NCBI GenBank assembly: GCA_038043285.1 | Contig: JBBTCJ010000024.1 | Span: forward strand, 1-21,788 | Reading direction: 5' to 3' | DNA: 21,788 nucleotides | Origin: JBBTCJ01 sp038043285 | GTDB lineage: Bacteria > Planctomycetota > Phycisphaerae > UBA1845 | Shown here: positions 14,615 through 21,788 of the stretch, piece by piece | Layout: each line of letters begins with the position of its first letter | Position numbering within the stretch: position 1 is the stretch's first letter | Program-made: the position numbers and the translations under genes | Notes under the pieces: generated by a model | The model's input: only the letters and a program-made list of their open reading frames with translations | Database searches by the model: none | Told to the model about the DNA's origin: nothing

Positions 14615-15481
14615 TCAGAGCGGGAGAACCTCGGTGACGATCGGTCGCTCGGTCGTGCCCGAAAGCGTAACCCCGCCGATCTTCGGATCGTGGGCGAAGG
14701 CGAGGGCCATCTCGCCGCGGAGGCAATGGCCGTAAATCTCCTCCCGCTCTCGGATGGTCTGCACCGGCTGAAGGTCATACGCCATAACCCACGGAAGCCG
14801 CAGGTGCGCGACGGTCGGGACGAGGTCGCCGACGAATAGCAAATCCGCCATGTCGCCTTCGAAAACCGGGTGCAGGTGATAGGGAGTGTGCCCGTGGGAG
14901 ACGAACCAGGCCACGCCGTCGATCGTCGGCGCCGGTCCGTCGCCCTCAATGAAGTGCAGCACGTCCGCGTCAGGTAGTGCGGCAAAGTCAGCAGCGATGA
15001 AGGATGCGCGATCCTTGGGATTCGGCGCCTGGGCATGGTCCCAATGGCGGCGGTGAATCCAGTGCCGCGCCTTCGGGAAACACAATACGGTAGGTCCGTC
15101 GGGGTCGTCGTACCAGTCGGTCAGCCCGCCGTTGTGGTCGAAGTGCAAGTGGGTCACGACCACGTCGGTGACATCGGTTCGCGTCATCCCCAACGCCTTC
15201 AAGGCAAGCTCGATCGCGGACGGATCATGCTGAATGGCGAACCGTTCAGCCTGTTTGGGGCTCCACTTGGTTCCGCAGCCGGTGTCCACCACGATGACTC
15301 GGCCGGTCGCGCGATCGACGGCCAGCAGGCTCCGGGCGCCCAGGAGGATGCGGTTCTCCTCATCGGCCTCGGTTGTGCTCTGCCAGAGAGTCCTGGGGAC
15401 AACTCCGAACATCGCCCCGCCGTCGAGGCGGAACGTGCCGTTGACGACCGAACAGATCTCGAAGCGACCCCATCGGAGCAT
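14615..15481 (-). CDS. MBL-fold metallo-hydrolase
   Basis: A 288-aa metallo-beta-lactamase-fold hydrolase. It has the metal-binding signature HLHFDH (111-116), the preceding strand VVDTGCGTKW (65-73), SHGHTPYH (195-202) and a later metal Asp in VGD (217-219), with a possible final His at 264 (AHDP). The layout, with an N-terminal strand FEICSVVNGTFRLDGGAMFG and a 20-30 residue segment before the VVDTG strand, is like lactonase or esterase members rather than beta-lactamases or glyoxalase II; the substrate is not known. I chose the ATG at 15481, because the frame upstream to 15916 lies over the divergent acyltransferase gene and is low-complexity. It is divergent from that gene with 132 bp between starts. 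Confidence 0.87.
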   Translation of the reverse strand: MLRWGRFEICSVVNGTFRLDGGAMFGVVPRTLWQSTTEADEENRILLGARSLLAVDRATGRVIVVDTGCGTKWSPKQAERFAIQHDPSAIELALKALGMTRTDVTDVVVTHLHFDHNGGLTDWYDDPDGPTVLCFPKARHWIHRRHWDHAQAPNPKDRASFIAADFAALPDADVLHFIEGDGPAPTIDGVAWFVSHGHTPYHLHPVFEGDMADLLFVGDLVPTVAHLRLPWVMAYDLQPVQTIREREEIYGHCLRGEMALAFAHDPKIGGVTLSGTTERPIVTEVLPL

Positions 15482-15540
15482 GAACCGGAGTTTACCGTCG
15501 CCGCCCCGCGCGTGCATCCCGCATGGAAGAGCCTGCCGTC

Positions 15541-15569
15541 TTGCCGACGCCCGATGCAGGCGGTACAGT
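15541..15569 (+). promoter_or_regulatory. Candidate promoter of the acyltransferase gene
   Basis: TTGCCG (15541-15546), 17-bp spacer, TACAGT (15564-15569). The -10 is the same hexamer as in the tRNA-Asn promoter candidate. It predicts a start near 15576, about 38 nt ahead of the ATG at 15614, and argues against an upstream ATG at 15554. Confidence 0.35.
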
Positions 15570-15613
15570 CGGGCCTTGGGTACGCGGACCTTCCCTCCCC
15601 GCCTGAGACGACC

Positions 15614-16582
15614 ATGACGGACAGCGCCGTCGAAGATCAACCCGGGCGCCGCGTATCGCCGGTCGCGGTCGAATCCGGTCCCGGTCCTTCCACGTTGAGC
15701 CTCTGGGAGCTGTTCTCGTTCGCGGTTGCACACGCGGGCGGTGCGTTCCTCCTGCGGCTTCTCGGTCTGCGCGGACTGTACCGATTCGGACGTTGCTTCG
15801 GGGCTCTCGAGTGGCTCACCAATTACCGCCGCCGCTCGCGGTTTGCGGCGGCGGTAGCGAGGATCCTCGGACCAACTTTCACGGTGGCCGACCGGCGTCG
15901 GCTGACCCGCGAACACTTCATGCAGTCACGCTGCGACAAACTGCTGTATCTCCTTTTTGATTGCATTCCGAAAGACCGGGCTAAGGGGTTGTTGACGGTC
16001 ACCAACGTCGAGCTTCTGGAGGCGTCGCTCCAGCTCGGCCGCGGCGTGTACCTGGCCATGTCGCACCACGGCCCGCTCCACGTCGGGGCGATGCTCTTCT
16101 GCGTGCAGGGGTACAAGACGGTCGGAGTCCGAGACCGCAACGAGGGGGCGATTCGCCGCTACGTCCAGCGCCGTTTCGACCTGCGATACCCGGAGTTTCG
16201 TCGCATGCGCGTGCTCTTCGCGGACCACTTTCCGCGGGAGATTTATCGCTGCTTTCAGGAAGGGTACGTGGTCGCCAGCGCGATGGACGTCAGCCGCGTG
16301 CGCGATCCCTCGCAGCGGATGGTGGAAGTTGAAGCGTTCGGTGAGCGACGGTCGTTTCTGTCCGGTCCGTTGCACGTGGCGTATCGGTGCAAGGCCACCG
16401 TGCTGCAGGCCTTCGTCGTTCCGGAGCGCGAATTCCGCTACCGGGTCGAAATCACCCAACGTCTGATGGATCCGAACACCGAAGAGGCTGAGGACGTAGA
16501 CGTCCCACGGGCCATGCACGTCTACGCCGCCAACGTGGAGTCGTTCGTCCGCCGACACCCGGCGTTGCTCACACGGTTCTGA
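15614..16582 (+). CDS. LpxL/HtrB-like lysophospholipid acyltransferase family protein
   Basis: A 322-aa protein resembling the LpxL/HtrB acyltransferases that add secondary acyl chains to lipid A. Matching features: an N-terminal hydrophobic segment (about 33-62), the region VELLEASLQLGRGVYLAMSH before the active site, RRMRVLFADHFPREIYRCFQEG resembling the cofactor/lipid-binding part, and FLSGPLHVAYRCKATVLQAF, which corresponds to the usual G-A-A-tGAP segment. The active-site HX4D/E motif reads HHGPLH (151-156): the His is kept but the acidic residue is replaced by His. Catalysis may therefore be altered. It is divergent from the MBL-fold gene. I chose the ATG at 15614 from the family start and the candidate promoter. 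Its donor and acceptor are unknown. Confidence 0.75.
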   Translation: MTDSAVEDQPGRRVSPVAVESGPGPSTLSLWELFSFAVAHAGGAFLLRLLGLRGLYRFGRCFGALEWLTNYRRRSRFAAAVARILGPTFTVADRRRLTREHFMQSRCDKLLYLLFDCIPKDRAKGLLTVTNVELLEASLQLGRGVYLAMSHHGPLHVGAMLFCVQGYKTVGVRDRNEGAIRRYVQRRFDLRYPEFRRMRVLFADHFPREIYRCFQEGYVVASAMDVSRVRDPSQRMVEVEAFGERRSFLSGPLHVAYRCKATVLQAFVVPEREFRYRVEITQRLMDPNTEEAEDVDVPRAMHVYAANVESFVRRHPALLTRF

Positions 16583-17111
16583 CGTCGGAAACGATGAGAT
16601 CCGCGCCGCCGAACGGCGAGCGGTCCAGCGCAATCCCTATTTACCCAGATGTTCCGCCCCAAGAACTTGGGTCATTCTCCGGCAAGCTCGTGGCCAGTCA
16701 AGCGGACGTTTCACCTTAGATCCTTTGGCAGAAAAGTAGGCCGGATTCGCCCGCCTCCTTCGCTCGTGAAGCCCCCAGCCACGCCAAGAGGACGACGGTT
16801 CGCCTCCGACCCCCAGGCTGGCGCGGCGATCGACCCGATGCCGGCGCGGCATGACGCAATCACGGGTTTCCCTTGTTAGCAGACGGCTTACCTGAAACCA
16901 CAGTTGATGGGCCGACACGATGGATTCGGCTCGGCGGACCCGGGGCTGGCGCCGGGAACAGGCGCAAGCCGCCGCTCGGCACGGGATGTGCCAGCCTGTC
17001 CGGCATTCGGCTGATGATTTCGTCCGACCGGCGGCCGCCGTATTCAATGCGACCACGGCGGTCGAATCGCGGGCGGCTGCCCACGCGCGGAAAACGAATC
17101 GGAGAAGTGAC
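16583..17111. other. Gene-less gap before the first serA
   Basis: 529 bp. Several open frames exist on both strands but none resembles a family or has an SD. A small palindrome ATGCCG-GCG-CGGCAT lies near 16839-16853. The last 15 bp hold the SD (GGAGAAG) of the downstream gene. I see no clear promoter, RNA or repeat. Confidence 0.4.
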
Positions 17112-18095
17112 ATGAAAATCCTGATCGCCGACAAGTTCGAAAAGGAAGGCCTTGAGCAACTGAACGCCGCCGGGTGCGAGGTGATCTATGACCCCGAACT
17201 GAAGGACGACGCCCTGCGCGACGCTGTCGCCCGAAGCGCCTGCGATGTGCTCGTGGTCCGCAGCACCAAGGTCAAGGCGGACGCACTGAACGCCGGACGC
17301 GGACTCAAGGTGGTCATCCGCGCCGGGTCGGGCGTGGATACCATCGACATCGTCGCGGCCACGGCGCGGGGGATTCGAGTGTCGAACTGTCCTGGAAAGA
17401 ACTCCGTGGCCGTCGCCGAATTGACCATCGGGCTGATGATCGCCCTCGATCGGCGCATCGTCGACGAGACGGACGATCTGCGGCGCGGCATCTGGAACAA
17501 GAAGGAATATAGCAAAGCCCGAGGCCTGAAAGGGCGAACGTTGGGAATCATTGGGCTGGGGCGCATCGGGTACGAGGTCGCCGCCCGGGCCAGGGCCTTC
17601 GAAATGACCCTGATCTACCACGACGTTATCGCTCACCCAGACATGGAACGGGAACTGGGCATGCGCCGCGCCACGCTCGACGAACTGCTGAAAGAATCGG
17701 ACTTCGTGACCCTCCACATCCCGGGCGGGGCCGAGACCAAACACCTGATTGGCCGAGCCGAACTGGCGCGCATGAAGCCGACCGCGTTCCTGGTCAATTG
17801 CAGCCGCGGCGGAGTCGTTGACGAAAAGGCCCTGGGCGAGGCCGTTTCCTCCGGCATGATCGGAGGCGCCGCCCTGGACGTATACGAAATCGAGCCGGCC
17901 GCGCCGGCCGGGGAGTTCACCGATCCGATTCCCAAATGCCCCAAGGTGTACGGCACGCATCACGTCGGGGCATCCACCGACCAGGCCCAGGATGCCGTCG
18001 CACAAGAGGTCGTGCGGATTGTGCGGCGATACATGGACGCCGGCGAGGTCGTCAATTGCGTCAACCCGTGCGACAAGGCGACCGTGTCGAGATAG
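17112..18095 (+). CDS. serA: D-3-phosphoglycerate dehydrogenase-like protein, no ACT domain
   Basis: An NAD-dependent 2-hydroxyacid dehydrogenase, most like the first enzyme of serine synthesis (3-phosphoglycerate to 3-phosphohydroxypyruvate). Visible: the substrate-domain start MKILIADKFEKEGLEQL, the VVIRAGSGVDTIDI loop, the Rossmann GLGRIG (148-153), and the catalytic Arg (NCSRGGVVDE, R232), Glu (EIEP, E261) and His (THHVGAST, H284). At 327 aa it lacks the ACT domain, so it should not show classical serine feedback. GGAGAAG lies six bases before the ATG. It is followed after 393 bp by a paralogue on the same strand sharing long identical stretches (for example ARGLKGRTLGI), which points to tandem duplication. 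Another 2-hydroxyacid substrate is possible. Confidence 0.88.
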   Translation: MKILIADKFEKEGLEQLNAAGCEVIYDPELKDDALRDAVARSACDVLVVRSTKVKADALNAGRGLKVVIRAGSGVDTIDIVAATARGIRVSNCPGKNSVAVAELTIGLMIALDRRIVDETDDLRRGIWNKKEYSKARGLKGRTLGIIGLGRIGYEVAARARAFEMTLIYHDVIAHPDMERELGMRRATLDELLKESDFVTLHIPGGAETKHLIGRAELARMKPTAFLVNCSRGGVVDEKALGEAVSSGMIGGAALDVYEIEPAAPAGEFTDPIPKCPKVYGTHHVGASTDQAQDAVAQEVVRIVRRYMDAGEVVNCVNPCDKATVSR

Positions 18096-18143
18096 CGCGA
18101 CCGTCAGGAAGCGGTTGTCTCTGTTGTCATCCGTACCGCGACT

Positions 18144-18281
18144 GTCAGAGGCTGTCGGAATACTTGTATTCGAGTATTCCGACGCATCATCTGAGGGCTT
18201 TTTTCGGTCTCGGACCGGGGTCCGCGAGGCAAAAGTATGCTCTCCTGCGAGCATGAAAGAGGTCTTCCGACAGCCTCGTCA
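18144..18281. mobile_element. 130-bp MITE-like element with GTCA target duplication
   Basis: GAGGCTGTCGGAA (18148-18160) is the exact reverse complement of TTCCGACAGCCTC (18265-18277), a 13-bp terminal inverted repeat. GTCA flanks both ends (18144-18147 and 18278-18281). Inside, a perfect 11-bp hairpin GTCGGAATACT/AGTATTCCGAC (18154-18164 with 18173-18183) is followed by a run of six T (18199-18204). No coding sequence. It lies between the two serA copies. I cannot name the parent insertion sequence. Confidence 0.78.
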
Positions 18282-18351
18282 GGGAGCGGCCTTGCCTCCA
18301 TCCAGGACGCGCCGGCGACTGTCGGCGTTATCACCCATCACATTTGAGAAA

Positions 18352-18488
18352 CTCCGGCGGACTGCACCGGATGGTCGAGCAGCTTCAAAACGCAGCACGC
18401 GATTGACGACGCGGGCTGGGTGGCGCACATTACTCCGATCGGGTTGGAACCTACTTCGTGATATCGTAGTCCGCCGGAGGGCGGGTCC
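18352..18488 (+). promoter_or_regulatory. Leader of second serA: 12-bp stem that hides the SD
   Basis: CTCCGGCGGACT (18352-18363) is the exact reverse complement of AGTCCGCCGGAG (18468-18479). The right arm contains the GGAGG SD (18476-18480) eight bases before the ATG, so pairing would block translation. Inside is a second hairpin, CAGCACGCG/CGCGGGCTG (18393-18401 with 18410-18418, one mismatch, 8-nt loop). This looks like a multi-stem regulatory leader. If transcription starts downstream of 18363, for example from a TTGACG at 18403, the left arm would not be in the RNA. Confidence 0.5.
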
Positions 18489-19709
18489 ATGATGCGAGTG
18501 TTGATTGCAGATTCGTTCGAGGACTTCGCCGTCTCGAGCCTCCGTGAGCTTGGCTGTGAGGTGACCTTCCAGCCCGGACTGACGGGCAACGCGCTGAAAG
18601 ACGCCGTCCTGCAGACCCGATGCCAGGTTCTTATCGTCCGCAGCACGGTGGTCAATGAGGCCATGTTGAACGCCGGCGAGCATCTGGGGCTCGTGGTTCG
18701 TGCCGGCGCGGGCTACAACACGATCGACGTGGCGGCGGCTTCCCATCGAAGCATCCTGGTTTCCAATTGCCCGGGCAAAAACGCCGTCGCAGTGGCCGAG
18801 CTGACCTTCGGATTGATCCTCGCCCTCGATCGCCGGATTGTCGAGAACACCGTGGATCTGCGTAACGGAAAGTGGAACAAGAAGGACTACGGCAAGGCCC
18901 GGGGGTTGAAGGGGCGGACGCTGGGAATCCTCGGCCTGGGTCGGATCGGCGAGGAGGTCGCCCGCCGCGCCAGGGCCTTTGACATGCCGGTACTGGCTTG
19001 GAGCCGCTCGTTAGACCCCCAGAGAGCCGCTGCCCTTGGAGTGACACAATGTGACACTCCGCAACAGGTCGCCGAAAAGTGTGACGTGTTGAGCGTCCAC
19101 CTGGCGGCCGGACCCCAGACCAAGGGGCTGATCAACGCCGACGTTCTCAACCGCCTTCAACCGGGTAGCTTCGTGATCAATACCGCCCGCGCCGACGTTC
19201 TGGACCACAAAGCGCTGGCTGCGGCGGTGAAGGAACGACGCCTGCGCGTCGGCCTGGACGTGTACCCCGGCGAGCCGACCGGCGGCGAGGCGGAGTTCCA
19301 TGCGGAGATCCTCCACGCCGGCGGCGTGATTTACGGTACGCACCACATCGGCGCCTCCACCGACCAGGCCCAGACCGCCATCGCCCTCGAAACCGTGCGC
19401 ATCGTCACCGTGTACATGCGGACCGGGCAGGTTGAAAATTGCGTCAACCTTTGCGCCCGTTCGCCCGCCAAGTACGTGCTCCTGGTGCGGCACCGCAATC
19501 GCCCGGGTGTGCTGGCCCACACCTTGAACGAAGTCAGCCAGGCAGGGGTCAACGTTCAGGAGATGCAGAACGTCATCTGCGACGGGGCGGAGGCGGCCTG
19601 CGCCCAAATCAAACTGGACGCGCCGCTCACGGACTCCGTGTTGCACCGAATCAAGAGCGGAAACGAACACGTTCTAGGCCTGTCCCTGTCGTCGATCCGA
19701 TCGGCTTGA
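18489..19709 (+). CDS. serA: D-3-phosphoglycerate dehydrogenase with C-terminal ACT domain
   Basis: A 406-aa paralogue of the preceding gene. It has the same N-terminal and Rossmann parts (GLGRIG, 149-154) and the catalytic triad R234, E262, H286, but the usual RGG-DE after the Arg is RAD-DH here. Residues about 328-404 form an ACT domain (KYVLLVRHRNRPGVLAHTLN), the ligand-binding module through which SerA is often inhibited by serine. Two ATG codons stand in a row (18489, 18492), eight bases after GGAGG; the first was chosen. With the preceding gene it makes a tandem pair, one with and one without the regulatory domain, which suggests divided roles or subunits. Confidence 0.9.
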   Translation: MMRVLIADSFEDFAVSSLRELGCEVTFQPGLTGNALKDAVLQTRCQVLIVRSTVVNEAMLNAGEHLGLVVRAGAGYNTIDVAAASHRSILVSNCPGKNAVAVAELTFGLILALDRRIVENTVDLRNGKWNKKDYGKARGLKGRTLGILGLGRIGEEVARRARAFDMPVLAWSRSLDPQRAAALGVTQCDTPQQVAEKCDVLSVHLAAGPQTKGLINADVLNRLQPGSFVINTARADVLDHKALAAAVKERRLRVGLDVYPGEPTGGEAEFHAEILHAGGVIYGTHHIGASTDQAQTAIALETVRIVTVYMRTGQVENCVNLCARSPAKYVLLVRHRNRPGVLAHTLNEVSQAGVNVQEMQNVICDGAEAACAQIKLDAPLTDSVLHRIKSGNEHVLGLSLSSIRSA

Positions 19710-19979
19710 CGGCCCTGCGGACCCCACAGCCTATTCCGGACCGTGCCCCGAGGCGCCGCCTACAAGGGACATCGCCGCCGAGACTTCCAGGCTTCGCACC
19801 CATGCGATGAGATGTCCGGGCTATCGGACCTTTCCCAACCAAAAAACTCCCCGATTTTTCACGCCTGAATGGTTGCCTTGGTCAGGGCGACAATTCTACG
19901 ATTCTGTGGAGGCTTGTCGCGACGCGCGCCGTGAGTTCCTGGCTCGGAATCCGCGCGTGCCGCGCGTGGGCAGACAGCC
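19710..19979. other. Gap after the second serA
   Basis: 270 bp. A short stem GTCCG/CGGAC (19812-19827) and a T5 run are visible but do not form a convincing terminator. A 90-aa frame (19807-20079) runs into the next gene in another frame and is not supported. Confidence 0.35.
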
Positions 19980-20522
19980 ATGGAATCCATTCGTCCAGAT
20001 CATCCGTTGCGTCGCATGTTCGCCGGTCTGGTCGAACACGCCTTCTGCAGTGAAGTCGGTCTCTGCGATCCCCGGCTGACGGACTACATGGCTGATCTGC
20101 TGGTCAGCTTCACCCATATCGACACGCTGAACGCGCTCCGCGACGCCGGCGGCCGAAAGCTGGAGCAGGCCGCCACCATCCTCGCTCTCACGCTGAACGA
20201 GAAGCCGGAAGGCCGCGTCGAGCGCGATCGGTTCCTGCATCGTCACATCGGCGACTTCGCCCTGTTCTGGTCCGGCGTCTACCCGGAGCACCTCCGGCGA
20301 GTGGTTCGGGATCCATCGGACGTGCTCTTGGACTACGTGGCCCAAGGGAAGCGGTCGTACGCGATCGTCTCCGAGCTGGCCGGCGACGATGCCGACCCGC
20401 CGGGGTCCTTATTCCAGCAGCTCAGCGAGGATTTTGAGACTTGCGTGTACGGATTGGGCATGGTACGCCGTAGCTGGGAGGCTTCCGCGAAGGGTCCGGA
20501 CCGCCGAGAGCTGCTCCTTTGA
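19980..20522 (+). CDS. Conserved hypothetical protein (HIGDFALFW family)
   Basis: A 180-aa soluble, probably all-helical protein with no signal peptide or membrane segment. It opens with HPLRRMFAGLVEHAFCSEVG followed by CDPRLTDYMADLLVSFTH, and has a distinctive central motif HRHIGDFALFWSGVYPEHLR (88-107) and then DYVAQGKRSYAIVSEL. I recall this combination as a conserved planctomycete hypothetical with no assigned function, sometimes in housekeeping neighbourhoods. The ATG at 19980 gives the natural start although no good SD precedes it. The gene lies between serA and tRNA-Asn on the same strand. No catalytic motif can be named. Confidence 0.75.
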   Translation: MESIRPDHPLRRMFAGLVEHAFCSEVGLCDPRLTDYMADLLVSFTHIDTLNALRDAGGRKLEQAATILALTLNEKPEGRVERDRFLHRHIGDFALFWSGVYPEHLRRVVRDPSDVLLDYVAQGKRSYAIVSELAGDDADPPGSLFQQLSEDFETCVYGLGMVRRSWEASAKGPDRRELLL

Positions 20523-20641
20523 AGCGTCGGCGATCCCCCTTCCAGCCTGCTCCACAGAAGTTGATCCCGCGGCCGGGAAGGGGCAGACCACTTCGACAGG
20601 CCCTAGACCCGTGCTCCGCCTCGAGCGAGCGATCCGCCGAC

Positions 20642-20669
20642 TTGACCCGGCGGAGCGCGCGCATACAGT
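20642..20669 (+). promoter_or_regulatory. Candidate promoter of tRNA-Asn
   Basis: TTGACC (20642-20647, five of six matches to the -35 consensus), 16-bp spacer, TACAGT (20664-20669, four of six). It would start RNA near 20676, giving a 44-nt leader before the tRNA. Confidence 0.45.
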
Positions 20670-20719
20670 ATTCTTGGCCCAGCCGTCGTTGCCTCCGCTG
20701 GCCATTGCAGGACGAACGA

Positions 20720-20791
20720 TCCCCGATAGCTCAATGGTAGAGCGAGCGGCTGTTAACCGCTAGGTTTTAGGTTCGAGTCCTAATCGGGGAG
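20720..20791 (+). tRNA. tRNA-Asn (anticodon GUU)
   Basis: A 72-nt cloverleaf. The acceptor stem TCCCCGA (20720-20726) pairs with TCGGGGA (20784-20790), with discriminator G at 20791. The D arm is GCTC-AATGGTA-GAGC. The anticodon stem AGCGG/CCGCT holds the loop CTGTTAA with GTT at 20752-20754. The T arm TTAGG-TTCGAGT-CCTAA is complete. CCA is not encoded. It has its own promoter candidate and terminator. Confidence 0.97.
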
Positions 20792-20799
20792 GTCACCCC

Positions 20800-20826
20800 G
20801 CCACCGAGAATATCGGTGGCTTTTTT
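20800..20826 (+). terminator. Intrinsic terminator of tRNA-Asn
   Basis: GCCACCGA (20800-20807), loop GAATA, TCGGTGGC (20813-20820), perfect 8-bp stem, followed at once by TTTTTT (20821-20826), nine bases after the tRNA end. Confidence 0.92.
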
Positions 20827-21103
20827 GTTGACGGCTCGACGCGAAATCGGTGCCGCCCACGATCGCCGTAAGTCCGCCAACCACGCGACGTTGCGCGCCA
20901 TCCTTCAAGCGGCCGCGCTCTCTGTTTGCAACGCCTCATTCGACGCCCCGAACGCAACCCCAAGGGTTACGTCCGCTCCCCCGCCGAAAACTCTCAAACT
21001 CTCGGCCTCTCGCGGTTGACACCCCGATTTGGTTTACGCGGGGTTACGTTCGCAGCCCGGATGGAACACGAACCCATTTTTCCGAGGCTCGCCAGCTTAC
21101 GGC
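20827..21103. other. Gap between tRNA-Asn and the HNH gene
   Basis: 277 bp without a convincing gene. GGGTTACGT occurs twice in direct orientation (20964-20972 and 21041-21049). The stretch around 21083-21110 (CGAGGCTCGCCAGCTTACGG) looks like interspersed planctomycete intergenic repeat, from memory only. Confidence 0.35.
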
Positions 21104-21787
21104 TCACGTGGCTCCGGGCTCCGTCTTCTGCGTGGACAGACGACTGACAGCCTGAGTCATCCTGGCGTCATCGGGACCGACTGCATCCAGAAACGCCAAC
21201 GCGGCGGAGCGGTCGTACCAATGAAATAATCGCTTGATGCACTCCCGAACGCGGGCCAGCTCCGTCCACGTGAACTCCGCGCCAAGGCACCGAAAGTCAT
21301 GGTCCTCGGTCGCGCGTTTTTCGTGGCAGTTGCGGCACAGGCACCGGAGCGCATCGTAGGGATACTGCCAAGGTTCAAGGCCATACCTATACCAGCAATG
21401 GTGAACCTCGAGCGGCTGGTCGGCTGCCCCACAGTCTTGGCAGCGACCGGCCTTCGCCTTTGCCAGGTCGGCCTTCTGCTTCCATCGCGAGTCTCTCAGC
21501 TTGTCCGCGTACCGGGTCGGAGTTGGACGTTTGTCGTAGCCATCCTCATCGTAGATGCCGATGCTCCAGGCGTGCCCCATCTCGAACCAGAACCCGAACG
21601 ACGAAAGCAAATCCTGCAGCTCGTCTACCTTCGGGTGGTCGAGGGCGTAGTTGAGCAGGAAATATAGGCCGCCTTCGGTCGTGATGACCAATCGCGCGCC
21701 ATTCAGATAGTCCTCGCCGCGCTGTTGCCATTCGGCTGGTGTCCAGAAGCTAAGATCCCCGTCGAGATCATTTCGTCGTAGCCATTC
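21104..21787 (-). CDS. HNH-type (CxxC) nuclease-like protein, 5-prime end cut by window edge
   Basis: The minus frame is open from the right edge to a TGA at 21104-21106, 227 residues visible. It begins EWLRRNDLDGDLSFWTPAEW, so the start codon lies outside the window; a TTG at 21691 is internal and not a true start. After a helical N-terminal half comes a zinc/HNH-like core: RCQDCG, LEVHHCWYRYGLEPWQYPYD, then LCRNCH, which is two Cys pairs around the HH and a final His. It matches the small HNH family found in phages and bacteria as stand-alone proteins. The catalytic role is inferred. It is convergent with the tRNA-Asn gene, and no partner genes are visible. Confidence 0.75.
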   Translation of the reverse strand, partial: EWLRRNDLDGDLSFWTPAEWQQRGEDYLNGARLVITTEGGLYFLLNYALDHPKVDELQDLLSSFGFWFEMGHAWSIGIYDEDGYDKRPTPTRYADKLRDSRWKQKADLAKAKAGRCQDCGAADQPLEVHHCWYRYGLEPWQYPYDALRCLCRNCHEKRATEDHDFRCLGAEFTWTELARVRECIKRLFHWYDRSAALAFLDAVGPDDARMTQAVSRLSTQKTEPGAT

Positions 21788-21788
21788 G

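Noticed and set aside
13779..14726. 315-codon minus-strand frame
   Set aside because: Covers the small lipoprotein gene and its terminator on the opposite strand; basic, low-complexity translation.
16860..18254. 464-codon minus-strand frame
   Set aside because: Antisense to the first serA copy, whose catalytic motifs are complete.
19807..20079. 90-codon plus-strand frame with a plausible middle (FFTPEWLPWSGRQFYDSV)
   Set aside because: No SD, overlaps the next gene by 100 bp in another frame, and I recognise no family; left as a weak possibility.
20770..21103. tRNA-Asn as an integration site with an att repeat next to the HNH gene
   Set aside because: I could not find a copy of the tRNA 3-prime end downstream within the window and no integrase is present.

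Overview
The window is GC-rich chromosomal DNA from what looks like a member of the Planctomycetota, possibly Phycisphaerae-like and uncultured. That placement is inference from remembered family types: an FG-GAP repeat lipoprotein, a very small lipoprotein ending in a SDNDGIFDLFEGG-type tail, a conserved hypothetical with an HIGDFALFW motif, an ECF sigma/zinc-finger pair, and heptameric CAATCGG repeats before a start codon. Genes are loosely spaced, with many 100-770 bp gaps; several gaps hold inverted-repeat elements.

Layout. 1-2891 (minus strand) is a replication/repair/transcription block transcribed as dnaX, ybaB, recR and then the N-terminus of rpoN (sigma-54), which runs off the left edge. 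3270-4229 (plus) is a SenB-type selenosugar synthase (TIGR04348 family) with no senA or senC beside it. It converges on a secreted seven-repeat FG-GAP lipoprotein (4361-6334, minus). 6771-7987 (plus) holds a stand-alone GGQ release-factor-like protein and moaB. 8287-9816 (plus) holds an ECF sigma factor, its small HX3CX2C zinc-finger partner and a small secreted protein. 9817-10097 is a MITE-like insertion sitting exactly at the stop codon of that secreted protein, followed by about 800 bp with only a gene remnant. 10900-13358 (minus) holds a MacB-type permease without its ATPase and a short Rho with a degenerate primary RNA-binding site. 14127-14315 is a tiny lipoprotein followed by a strong intrinsic terminator. 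14615-16582 is a divergent pair: an MBL-fold hydrolase and an LpxL-like acyltransferase. 17112-19709 is a tandem pair of serA-type dehydrogenases, the second with an ACT domain, separated by a second MITE-like element and a leader that can hide the second gene's ribosome binding site. 19980-20522 is a conserved hypothetical; 20720-20791 is tRNA-Asn with promoter and terminator; an HNH-type protein runs off the right edge.

Most genes are housekeeping and do not form one pathway. The items most worth following are: (i) an A8 slippery run in dnaX with immediate stops in both alternative frames, (ii) the orphan SenB with a 14-bp inverted repeat upstream, (iii) the Rho lacking the aromatic residues of the RNA-binding motif, (iv) two non-autonomous mobile elements with visible target duplications, and (v) the SD-sequestering leader before the second serA. 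I do not see a complete new multi-gene defence or metabolic system. All family calls are from reading translations by eye; no database search was run.
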